A stretch of 64,000 nt of DNA from Rhizoclosmatium globosum. Lineage: Eukaryota > Chytridiomycota > Chytridiomycetes > Chytridiales > Chytriomycetaceae. Shown piece by piece: positions 54,827 to 64,000 of the stretch. The stretch lies in NCBI GenBank assembly GCA_002104985.1, contig MCGO01000007.1, positions 743,207 to 807,206 of the forward strand, written 5' to 3'. Numbering within the stretch: position 1 is the first letter of the stretch; each line of letters begins with the position of its first letter. The position numbers and the translations under genes were made by a program. The notes beneath the pieces were generated by a model. The model made no database searches and was not told the origin of the DNA. It was given only the letters and a program-made list of their open reading frames with translations.

Positions 54827-54929
54827 ACTCCAGAGTTAGGAGAGTTAGGATCAATCCCCATAGATGGTGTCGACTGATGGTGTCGAAATTTATATTCTTT
54901 GATAGTTAAAAAACCAGCTAGGAAGTGCT

Positions 54930-55300
54930 AGTGTAGTTTAGTGGTTACACAGTTGGGGATAAGATCCAGACGCTCTCGGTTCGGACCCTATGCGCTGCTT
55001 TTTGCCAGTACGCCCAAGCTCGCGTCTGCCTGGTGTCTGCCTGGTGTCTGCCTGGCGTCGAAGCTGGTGTCTGTCATTTTGAAGATGGATCTGTTGTTAT
55101 GTAAAGTCTTGTCAATACACAAATTTCTGCATATTTAAAGGTTTGGCTTAATGGGTAAGAGTTTGTACCTAAGATATTAATGCGCTCAGTTCGAACCCAT
55201 CTGTTTACTTTTTTGCCTGTAAGCCACAAAAGATGTAGCTTAGTGAGCAAGAAGTTGGGTGTATGACCAGATGGCTCTGGGTTCAGTGCCCAGCCTCAGA
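54930..55300 (+). repeat. Three degenerate tRNA-like (SINE-type) units
   Basis: Unit 1 (54930-55137) shares the body of the repeats at 58771-59270, with a B box GGTTCGGACCC. Unit 2 (from 55138) has TGGCTTAATGG and AGTTCGAACCC. Unit 3 (from 55230) has TAGCTTAGTGA and GGGTTCAGTGCCC. A-box and B-box spacing (about 34-45 nt) is that of tRNA genes. I cannot fold any into a convincing functional tRNA. Confidence 0.6.
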
Positions 55301-55353
55301 ATGACATCCTATTATTTTGGACTTTTTTAATAAACTATTTAACAGTATTAGTT

Positions 55354-58300
55354 TTATTTATATCGTTTAGATTTCATGAATACTAAATTTGCGGTTTTTG
55401 AATTATACTGATGACCTATATTCTTTGGATGGAATACCTTTAAAAATTGCATTGTATCCCCATCTGAGCCAGGACAATTTTTAAGGCTAAAACTTGTCCA
55501 GACAGTATTGGTGGGATTGAGGTCTCCACATGGTAACACTTCAAGTCTTTCTCTGGCTTCAGTTAACAGCTTTGTCTTGAATCTATCTTTAGCAGCTTGA
55601 CCTTCAGCATGTGAACCAAAAATAATAATGGATTGAAAACTTTGAAGATACAATACAAGCTCTCCAAAGTAACCTGCCAAGCAGCTGAGTTTAGTCCCTT
55701 TTGTTCCAATCAGTCTGTTGATGTCAGCAATGTCAAAGTTGACAAATCTTCTCAGCTTCTCTTCATAGTTTCTAACATTGGCAACACTGTTACTTTTCAC
55801 CATATAGTAAGGATAATCATTCTTATCATCAATAATCTTTCTTAGATTCTCAACAGTCAGCTTTTTTGTATCCTTTACTTCCTGCATTCTCTCAGGATAT
55901 CTAATCAATTGATTTGGAATACTGGCCAGCAATGCTTCACAGAGGGCATCAATTAATCTGGTAACCTGCTCATTCTCTGTCTTGGCATTTGCTGGAGCTA
56001 AGATGTCAGATTCTTTTGGCTGAGAGCCAGCATTGGCCAGAATGTGCAAAACATGTTGAACTGTACCAGAATCAAGGCTTCTATGCATGACACCCATAGT
56101 GTTATTGCCAGATCTAGTCTTTTTGTTTACTGCTTTGGCAAGATCTGTAGCTGTAACCAGAGTAGCCAACAATTTTTTGGGGAGAGGATTCCTGAGTTCA
56201 TATCTGAGTTCATTTGGTTCTGCCAGTATATGGAGCAAAGGAAAGGCTTGATAGGATATGCTTCCAAAAGAATGTAACTGGCTAGTAAATTTCTGCAGTG
56301 TGTAGCAATCAAAATTACTGTTGTACCATCCTGGAGGTTTTGATACCAAACAAATAAGCTCTTTGTGAATGTAATTGGCAGTTTCTTCCCAGTAAACTTT
56401 GAGGTGTGGATGATTCCTAATTAATTGACCAAGTAACGAAACAAGAGACACCAGAGCTTGAATTCTGATAACAATATACTTGATCAATGTTGCAGTTTTT
56501 TCCACTACAAACAAAGTTGATCTAGCCTTCTCATCAAATGATCTTATTTTGTTTTTGAAATCTTGCAGAAAAGAAGCCACAGCAGCATCTTCTCCTCTGA
56601 CTTCAAACCTCATTCCAAAGCTCATATCCTCAGCCTTGCTCAAATGATTTACAAAAGCTTTGATTTTGGCTCTAAATTGATCAGTGTTTTCAATAATTTC
56701 AGCCACTTGGATACTCCTGAAGCCATGGTTTGCATCAACATGATCTACTGTCTGATATTTGAAACCAGAATACATGATTATCTTTTTAACACCTTTGTAT
56801 TGGCAGGCCTCTTTGGGATGGGCTTGCAAGCCTCCAATATGAATACAATCAAGCATTATCTCCCTTTCTACAGCAAAACCCATGGATGTCAACAAATTAT
56901 CAAAGTTTTTGATTGGTGCCAAGGTAGTAATGCCTTGGCCAGGCACTGCACTTTCAAACATAACATTAAATGCCCCATCAACAATTGAAAACCCATATCT
57001 GGGAGTAGTGGCAATGCCAACAGCAGACTTTTTCCTTTTATAGGAAGGATTGCCATCACTCCAAATAGGTTCAGCACCACCAGGTTCACCTAAATGCACC
57101 TCTGAAGTAAAAGAGTCTTTAATTCCCTGATGAACTCCAATAAACTTAAAGTCTCCCAGAATGGACTTAAGTTCAGGAACAGAATTCAAAGTGCGTTTAA
57201 ATTGATCAGTAAATCCAGCAAGGTATCTTCCCTCTACAGGAACATAGGGAAACCTTAGCCCTTGTCTACCAACCATGACATTAATTTGGCGGCCTTGAGA
57301 ATCATTGGTGACTCTCTGTAAAGTAGTCAGAGGAAGCATGGTTTGAAGTGTTGGTCTGATTCCCTTGTCCCAAAGCAGTATTTGCAAGTCATTTAATGAC
57401 ACTGTACTTGCTTGTTTGACATAAGTTATGTACAGCTTGTATTTTTCACCCTCTCCAATCATGATATTGTCCACAGATCCAAGATCCTTTTCCACAAAAG
57501 TTGGATTCCCATCAGCATCTTGTTCACCTGTTAGTTGCCTGATTGTATATCCCACCTTTTTTTTATTACATTAGATTTTATATGGCTTTGAAAGATTTTA
57601 CCTTTTTTTTCATTGTAAAATTGAAATTAGACTTTGGGAGCAATTTGTACACCCCATTTGGTAAAAGGTCTTCCAAATTATCACAAACAGTGATATCAGA
57701 ATCAATGTCACAAGAATAGTCTGAAGTTAATTGTGAGAGAAGGGTTTCATCTCCCCATTGGATGGTTTTTTGGATTTTTCCTGTGAGCAGCTTTATAAAT
57801 GCTTTCATTAAATGTGTTGGAGCATTCAAAGATATATTCAGTTGTAGCTTGTCAGCTGTAGGGTGCAGATTGTTTGTGGTGAAATTGTTAATATAGTCAT
57901 TAACAGCATTTTCAAAAGAAGTGCCAACTACTGGCTGAAGGGGACCAGGAACAGATGCAATAAAAGAGGCAAAAGCATCATTTCTCCATTGCATATGGTG
58001 GCCAAGAGAAGCAATAAACCTCCCCACTGAAGAAGTTAAACTCTTTTGCCAGGCTTCTCTTATGTCTTCATGCAAGAAGAGATGAAGAGCAAAGATCCAC
58101 TGTTCTTGACTCTTGAAGGATTGAAATGAAAGAAAGTCATTAACTTTGAATATCTTCAGAGGGTCAATAGTGTAAGCTGTTTGTACAATTTAACATGGAT
58201 CAAGTTAAGAACCAATCTTACTATTTCTATCCAATGAAGGATCATAAACATAGGCTGGAATTGGTTCAAGCACAGGACGTATAATAGGTTGATTCTCCTG

Positions 58301-58381
58301 CTCATGTTCAGAGTCATCTGAAAAGTCTTGGTCAGAGTCATCAGAGAAGTCTTGGTCAGAGTTATCAGAGAAGTCAGCCAT
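55354..58381 (-). CDS. Unrecognised ~978-residue protein, paralogue of the gene at 45846
   Basis: Three exons, 58381-58222, 58176-57602 and 57555-55354, 978 residues, with introns at the same places and phases as the paralogue. The acidic N-terminus is made of DFSDNSDQDFSDDSDQD-type repeats. Conserved blocks: TSDYSCDIDSDITVCDNLED, LPNGVYKLLPKSNF, LPLTTLQRVTNDSQGRQINV, REIMLDCIHIGGLQ, YQTVDHVDANHGF, FGMRFEVRGED and EVLPCGDLNP. Both copies keep intact frames despite wide divergence, which suggests selection on function. No known domain recognised. Confidence 0.78.
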
Positions 58382-58770
58382 TGTAAAGATATTTTTTGTG
58401 ATGGGACCCTGCAAGGCCTTTCTTTTTTCTTCAGTGACATTCCTAAAATAGACAATTATGAATACAATGAAAGTGTTGACAATGCAAACAAATGACAAAC
58501 ACAACAAAAAAGGAAGGAAGAGACAATGCACAAAAAAAACAGACACTGACAATTTCTATGTGACAATTCTCACTGAGACAACAACCCAACCCTTCAACAG
58601 CAGCAACACCACCTACTTCATCCACTCTGTCCTTAACACCAGCTACCACCATCACTATGCCATCAACCAAGACCAATATAATCACTAACCATTGAATAAA
58701 TGACGCAATCCACTCAAAGCAATTATGCAACCTCAACATTATGGATACATAAATTGCTGAAGTTCAAAAG

Positions 58771-59270
58771 GTTTGGCTCAGTGGGTAATAGCTTGGGCGC
58801 AAGATCTGAACGCTCTCGGTTCGGACCCTATGCGCTGCTTTTTGCCAGTACGCCCAAGCTCGCGTCTGCCTGGTGTCTGCCTGGTGTCTGCCTGGCGTCG
58901 AAGCTGGTGTCTGTCATTTTGAAGATGGATCTGTTGTTAAGTAAAGCCTTGTTAATACACAAATTGTTTTATTTCAAAAGGTTTGGCTCAGTGGGTAATA
59001 GCTTGGGCGCAAGATCTGAACGCTCTGGGTTCGGACCCTATGCGCTGCTTTTTGCCAGTACGCCCAAGCTCGCGTCTGCCTGGTGTCTGCCTGGTGTCTG
59101 CCTGGCGTCGAAGCTGGTGTCTGTCATTTTGAAGATGGATCTGTTGTTAAGTAAAGCCTTGTTAATACACAAATTGTTTTATTCCAAAAGGTTTGGCTCA
59201 GTGGGTAATAGCTTGGGCGCAATATCTGAACGCTCTCGGTTCGGACCCTATGCGCTGCTTTTTGCCAGCT
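58771..59270 (+). repeat. Tandem tRNA-derived SINE-like repeat, 210 bp period, 2.4 copies
   Basis: Copies start at 58771, 58981 and 59191. Each has an A box TGGCTCAGTGG and a B box GGTTCGGACCC about 34 nt later, followed by a non-tRNA body with three GTCTGCCTG repeats and an AT-rich end (TTGTTTTATTTCAAAAG). The third copy stops near 59268. The RNA polymerase III promoter boxes are seen in the sequence; transcription is inferred. Confidence 0.75.
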
Positions 59271-59456
59271 CTTTGGTGATCAGCTGCTTTTATGATGGCC
59301 CTTCTTTGAATCAAGTTACTTTGATGCCTTTGAACTAATAGTATCAATGTTGCTTGAAATTGTTGACACTAAGGGGTGGTATCAATGTGGATGGAAGGCA
59401 TGCTCATGGGATGTTGATTGTAAATCCTCATTGAAAAATTGTCTCTCAGAAACAAC

Positions 59457-61579
59457 ATGGCCACTGGCTTTGACAAGTGGTTGCTGAATGCCTCAGGAGA
59501 AACTGTTGGACTTGAAGTTCTAGAGGGGGGTAAAAGACTTCGGTTTATCATACGCCATGTGAGTAGTTGTGTGTTAGTGGATGGATGTCTTGACAATCAA
59601 TGATAGTGCCCTGGATACTACTCTAAGGCCTGCATACCTTTTCAAGAGAGAGAAACTTGGAAACAAAACTATATGAAGAAACTAGAATCTTATGGAGCCC
59701 AGATTTTTGAGAGGATTGGCCATCTCCCTGTGCATCTCAATATGATAACAAAGACAGATCCCCAAGGAAATTTGAAAAAGTACTGTTGCCAACAGCATAG
59801 ACAGACACACTATAAAAAGATTGAGCCTGATGTTGTGGTTTTTGAACAAGGTAATGCAGTTGATCAGGCAGTGCAACCAGCACAGCCCACAGAACTTCAT
59901 GTAAGTTTTCAAGTAATTATTGATTTTTTAAATAACTAAATATTGTATTTTAAGGCTCATCAACATCAAGCAACACAGCCACAAAATCAAACACAGCCAC
60001 ATCCACCAGCACAGCCACAAAATCAAACACAGCCACATCCACCAGCACAGCCACAAAATCAAACACAGCCACATCCACCAGCACAGCCACAAAATCAAAC
60101 ACAGCCACATCCACCAGCACAGCCACAAAATCAAACACAGCCACATCCACCAGCACAGCCACAAAATCAAACACAGCCACATCCACTAGCACAGCCACAA
60201 AATCAAACACAGCCACAAGCACAACCACCAACAGCACAGCCAGAAGTTGTTGAATTTGTAGAGCCAATGCAACTTGAAAATCAGGTGATTAAGCCCATTT
60301 TGGGAACAATATGAGCTGAATGAGCATTAGAGTCATCAACAAATTTTACCATCAAATCATCCAGAATACCTAAAGCTTCAAGAAGAAAATTTGCGTCTAA
60401 AGAAAGAGCTCAAGCAAACCAAGAAGGAACTCTCAGAAGCTCGTAGTATGCTGCAGCTGATAGAACAACAGCAAGCCTTCCCACAAAGAAGTCAATCCTC
60501 CAGTTCATCTTTCATGTCTACTCAGCAACAGAGCTCCGTTGCAAGTAACCAAGAGTCATCAAGCAGTGAGTTTCATTGGTTTACAGTTCTTATGAATTAA
60601 TCTAATTTCTTCAAACCAAGATACACAAAAAATCCCTCTAAAAGATTTTGATGATTCTGAATCATTAATGCTTGATTTTAATTCAGATGGTTTCCCAGAC
60701 AATTCTTCAAGCTGCAGTGGGTCATCCCTTGATACCCTTGAACCAATTACACATTCATCAAGATCTCAACAGAAAATTTTGGATCGTGATTCTGATTCTG
60801 ATTCTGATTCTGATTCTGAAGCTGAAAGTGTGATTTTTGCACGACCACAAAGATTTGCCAAAAATCCTATTTCCAGTCAGAGAGGAGAATTGAATACTAC
60901 TCCTGCTTCAACTTCGAGACTTCTTACTACACCTACTTATCAAAAGTCAAGTACTTCCCTTGTTCCAGCTAATTCTACTACACTTCTGTCTCTTCATTCA
61001 GGAAAGTTTGTTGCAACTCCAAAAGCTGAAAGAGAAAAAATAGAACAAGCTCACCTCAAAAAGTTTGATGCATTGAAAAAGCAGCAGTTGGACAAAGATA
61101 AACCAGAAACTGCTGCTTCATCACCGAAAAAGGGAGAGATGGCTAAAGTTAATCTTGGTATGCATACTCAAGGCATTGGGTCTCGAGAATCACGAAAAAG
61201 GACTTCATGTAAGATTTCATTTATTTTATTAAAACACTCTACTTACTCATTGTTGCAAGCTACATTGACAGAGATTCAAGAAATGTCAAGAATGAAGTCA
61301 TTTCCTTCTGCAACAAGTGCCCCTGTAATTTCAAACACTGGCTCTGCTTCCTCTGCACCCGTGGTCACTTCAGAGTCTGATGGTAGCAGCAGTAGAGTGG
61401 AATCAAATGACACTAATGCAGCCTATACTTTAGGAGTTTGTCTTGATTGTGAGAAACTATGCCCTGACAACGAAAAGTGCAAAGGATGCCAAAAGCTCCA
61501 TCATGTTGAACATTCTGTAAGTCAAAGTGGAAATGTGTGCGAAGACTGTTTCCAAAGCCTTGCAAAAAGAAGGAAATAG
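59457..61579 (+). CDS. QP-repeat, coiled-coil, C-terminal zinc-finger protein
   Basis: Six exons (59457-59558, 59607-59900, 59955-60284, 60331-60565, 60621-61208, 61260-61579) join in frame to 622 residues. Order: a small N-terminal domain with scattered Cys/His (FDKWLLNASGETVGLEVLEG; YCCQQHRQTHYKK); seven 12-residue PAQPQNQTQPHP units; a coiled coil (LKLQEENLRLKKELKQTKKE); a Ser/Asp-rich acidic stretch (DRDSDSDSDSDSDSEAE); and a C-terminal C-x2-C-x4-C-x5-C-x2-C-x3-HH...C-x2-C cluster (CLDCEKLCPDNEKCKGCQKLHH to CEDC) resembling a PHD/FYVE-like zinc finger. A chromatin- or nucleic-acid-related role is possible; I do not recognise the family. Confidence 0.68.
59970..60225 (+). repeat. 36 bp coding repeat (QP-rich)
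   Basis: About seven copies of a 36-base unit starting CAGCCACAAAATCAAACACA, nearly identical, inside exon 3 of the zinc-finger gene; encodes PAQPQNQTQPHP. Confidence 0.9.
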
Positions 61580-61593
61580 AGGATGGGTCTTGA

Positions 61594-63147
61594 AGATGGG
61601 AATTATAAAAGGAGGCAGCATTTTGGATTTTGCATCTATTATTACTAAATGTAATCAATTAAATCAGAATCCATACGCTCAGTGTTACAATTTTATCCAA
61701 CCGAAATCTCCAACACCACCTATTGTTGAAATTACTAAGTTAGACACAATTATTGACAATCTCAATAAGTTGGGTGTTTGCCAATGTTTGCCTTTGAAAC
61801 TGGATTCAAATATTTGGTTTCTCATTGGTGTTATCAGCTTGCAACTTCTGAGTCTTGAAAGTCCAACTGTAAACCAACTACTGCAAACCAAGCCAGATAT
61901 AGATTATTTGAAAAAGACTATAACACTTCATCAAGATCCTACACTTGTAACAGTAGAGCAAGATTCAATGCGCATTACAGGCCTTCAATTCGCATTACCG
62001 TTTAAATCTACTGATGAATTTATTCAAGAAGCTCAAAAATTAGAGTATGCACAGCATCTTAACCCACAACATCACTGGGAAAAAATAAGAAAAGCTTTGA
62101 ATGATTGTCTATTATCAACAGAACAGTTAGCAAAGTCACGTGTGCCAGAAGTACAATTCAGAAAATCTCATTTACATTCATCTGGTTCTGTGTTTTTATG
62201 GGGTTTTGGGAGTCTCAGCTACAACCAAGTCAAACATTGTCAAGGACCATCTTATTATCAACTATGCAACATTGTTCACTTGACTAATTCAAAAAGGGGA
62301 ACTGAGTTTTTCCAGTTTCAACCTAATAAGTACACATTTTGTATTTTCAACTTCAATACTAAACTTTGACTCAACTCATCTAGGGAGGTTTCTCATGTTC
62401 AAAAACTTCCAAATGATGCCCAAGAAATTATATTTGATGTAGAAACTGGTAAAGCAAAAGGGAAAGACTGGGAATACTGCTTGAAACACTACCTCCCCCT
62501 AATTGGTTCAGATCTTCTTTCTGAAGAAGATGTGTCCAGGTTCAAAATTGGTAAGTCTTTTTCTTTCAATTTTCATGGTTGCAATTTTAATTAGTCTCAG
62601 CATTTGATGACTGCACAGTTGGAGCGTATAATTTCTTTCATGCTCTCGCAATGCATCGTGGCCCAAAGCCACATACTAATGAAATACGTGGGACTTTTTT
62701 TACACAAGTCTCCTACAATCACTTGCCACTGACATCAGAAGCTCAAGTAAAACCAATCTATGCAGCACAGCTCATATATGGGTTTACATCAAGAGTGTAC
62801 TTCTTTGAGTATGCACTATCGTTTGAATCTGAAGGTAGTGTTTTCTTCTTCATGCTCTAACTAACAATATATAAGGGATTTTGGACACATTCCAGGTTGA
62901 TGAAGATAAGACCAGGATGATTGCCTGCATTCAACGCTTCAAAGCAATACTGAACACGAGAGGGATATTACTGTTAGACAGAGAAGCTTTCACAGTGCTG
63001 CTAGATGACTCTTGCTGGGAAAATATAAGAGGTGTTACAGAAGACAAATGGAAAGAATCAATGATGCAAAATCCCAACAAAGATGGAAAACCTGAAGCAT
63101 TTGGGTTGAGTGTAGTGCACAACAAAGAGGAAGAAGAAGATGTATAA
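61594..63147 (+). CDS. Unrecognised four-exon protein
   Basis: Exons 61594-62339, 62384-62550, 62595-62834 and 62876-63147 join in frame to 474 residues. It starts only 15 bases after the previous gene's stop. Segments include QCLPLKLDSNIWFLIGVISL, HHWEKIRKALNDCLLSTEQL, AYNFFHALAMHRGPKPHTNE and an acidic end (HNKEEEEDV). One hydrophobic stretch might be a buried helix rather than a TM. There is no family assignment. The very short gap suggests the upstream zinc-finger gene could be spliced to it by an alternative route, but I found no frame-keeping join. Confidence 0.65.
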
Positions 63148-63265
63148 GAGTATTAAAGTCAAATGTTATCCGTCTACAAAAAATAAATCAACAGAGCCCT
63201 GACAATCAACTGATTTACATAAAACTATAGTGTGTCATGGCTTGCTTCTATACTCTTGGATTAGT

Positions 63266-63277
63266 GTTAGGGTTAGG
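63266..63277 (+). repeat. Interstitial telomere tract
   Basis: GTTAGGGTTAGG immediately before copy 2 of the zinc-ribbon element, identical to the tract before copy 1. Confidence 0.7.
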
Positions 63278-63861
63278 AAAATTGTTGTCTTCAAACAGAT
63301 ACGGTGTGTATGGAGACAACATCAAGACAACAGTCGCAGCCTACAGTGCTCTTCCCCCCAAAAGAGGAAGTACTCGAAGACATGCTCAAGCTTTCGACAA
63401 ACAATCGACCAGAACGATTCGAGTTCTGGGAGCGTAGACTCGCAACCGCGATCCAACCGTTGTTGCGCTGTCCAAACTGCAAGTGCAATGAACCATCAAT
63501 GAGATCGCATGGAGTTGGTGGAAATGTACTCTCATTCGGTGCCAGACGCATTCAGCTCGGCTGCCAGGCTTGCACAAAGAAGTGCAGGTTGGAGGAGTCA
63601 ATGAAGGCAGCTGGCCCTTCTACTGCACATACCTTGGAAACTATTCAAGCTGCGTATAGTACCCTGCAACCAGCGGCTAAACATACTGGAATGGCCTCTA
63701 AGACTGCTGGTCCAAAGCAGACTACATTGAAGTTCCAGTCAACTGCCAAACAATCAGCCAAACCTCCATCAAAGAGACTTAGACCTTCCAGCTCTTCTGG
63801 AGATGCATCTGACGCGGATTCAGACATAATGGAGGTGTTTCAGGATGCCATGAGTGGGAAG
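63278..63861 (+). repeat. Zinc-ribbon subtelomeric element, copy 2
   Basis: Second copy of the element at 44558-45142. It ends at the same base (GCCATGAGTGG) and then passes into terminal TTAGGG repeats. Confidence 0.85.
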
Positions 63862-63873
63862 GTTCAGGATTAG
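63304..63873 (+). CDS. Zinc-ribbon protein fragment, copy 2
   Basis: 189-residue frame with an in-frame ATG at 63310 (absent in copy 1, where it is AAG). Same RCPNCKCNEPSMRSHG...LGCQACTKKC zinc ribbon and acidic C-terminal part. As in copy 1 the stop is provided by telomeric sequence (GATTAG), so the natural C-terminus is missing. It is the last gene-like feature on the chromosome. Confidence 0.55.
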   Translation: MCMETTSRQQSQPTVLFPPKEEVLEDMLKLSTNNRPERFEFWERRLATAIQPLLRCPNCKCNEPSMRSHGVGGNVLSFGARRIQLGCQACTKKCRLEESMKAAGPSTAHTLETIQAAYSTLQPAAKHTGMASKTAGPKQTTLKFQSTAKQSAKPPSKRLRPSSSSGDASDADSDIMEVFQDAMSGKVQD

Positions 63874-64000
63874 GGTTAGGATTAGGGTTAAGGTTAGGGT
63901 TAGAGTTAGGGTTAGGATCAGGATTTAGGGTTAGGATTAGGGTTAGGGTTAGGGTTAGGGTTAGGGTTAGGGTTAGGGTTAGGGTTAGGTTAGGGTTAGG
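63862..64000 (+). repeat. Telomere (TTAGGG)n
   Basis: The inner ~60 bases mix TTAGGG with variants (GATTAGGG, TTAAGG, TTAGAG, ATCAGGATTTAGGG). The outer part is regular TTAGGG to the end of the window, with one TTAGG. The G-rich strand runs 5'-3' toward the end, so this is a right-hand chromosome terminus. Confidence 0.97.

Noticed and set aside
55138..55300. Functional tRNA genes
   Set aside because: The A- and B-box-like strings are present, but no acceptor stem or anticodon arm could be paired convincingly; they are better read as SINE-type repeats.
45846..58381. Polinton or virus-derived element for the island
   Set aside because: No DNA polymerase B, integrase, packaging ATPase or capsid signature was seen, and the genes are intron-rich.
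59928..60267. Long minus-strand frames rich in Leu/Trp or Val/Phe over the QP repeat
   Set aside because: They are shadows of the 36 bp coding repeat; the plus-strand frame fits the splice pattern.

Overview
The window is the right-hand end of a eukaryotic chromosome. The last ~135 bases are TTAGGG repeats running toward the end. Genes are interrupted by short (mostly 43-70 bp) GT-AG introns with CTAAC-type branch sites. A Zn(II)2Cys6/fungal_trans regulator, GPI-type secreted proteins and a coronin-like gene point to a fungus. The repeat-rich secreted proteins, expanded 7TM families and a TET/JBP-like oxygenase suggest an early-diverging (chytrid-like) fungus; this placement is inference.

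0-38.5 kb is gene-dense and less AT-rich. It holds: secreted/GPI cysteine-rich proteins (284-1643; 11130-16280; 16392-20194) and an LRR-stalk-TM-SAM receptor (22128-24999) that share extracellular modules; four proteins (3667-4772, 4931-6477, 20635-22014 and the coronin-like 36295-38528) sharing a (V/I)P(D/N)MGI-x(3)-(F/L)S(R/K)L motif after coiled coils; a DEAH helicase-CCCH-BMT5-like fusion (7670-10672); a Zn2Cys6 regulator; an F-box-like gene; and a cluster of six 7TM genes of two families (30177-36138), some broken.

38.5-45.2 kb is a transition zone. It contains a myristoylation-type TIR-like/TPR gene broken by one extra base, a 5'-truncated non-LTR retrotransposon bounded on both sides by TTAGGG tracts, and the first copy of a ~590 bp zinc-ribbon element also bounded by TTAGGG.

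45.2-63.2 kb is an AT-rich subtelomeric island of unfamiliar multi-exon genes: two ~975-residue paralogues (45846-48862 and 55354-58381), a 12 x 47-residue repeat ORF, a TET/JBP-like dioxygenase candidate (51311-53006), a protein beginning with a histone H3 tail (53372-54489), a zinc-finger/QP-repeat protein (59457-61579) and an orphan (61594-63147). Minisatellites and tandem tRNA-like (SINE-type) repeats lie between them. A second ~97% identical copy of the zinc-ribbon element closes the island and runs directly into the telomere.

The most striking object is the H3-tail protein: its first 24 residues after Met copy histone H3 except at five positions, including K4 to A and K9 to R, and it sits 366 bp downstream of the dioxygenase gene on the same strand. 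Several genes carry single-base frameshifts or in-frame stops; whether these are pseudogenes or sequence errors cannot be decided from the sequence alone. Exon boundaries were placed by eye from splice motifs and frame.
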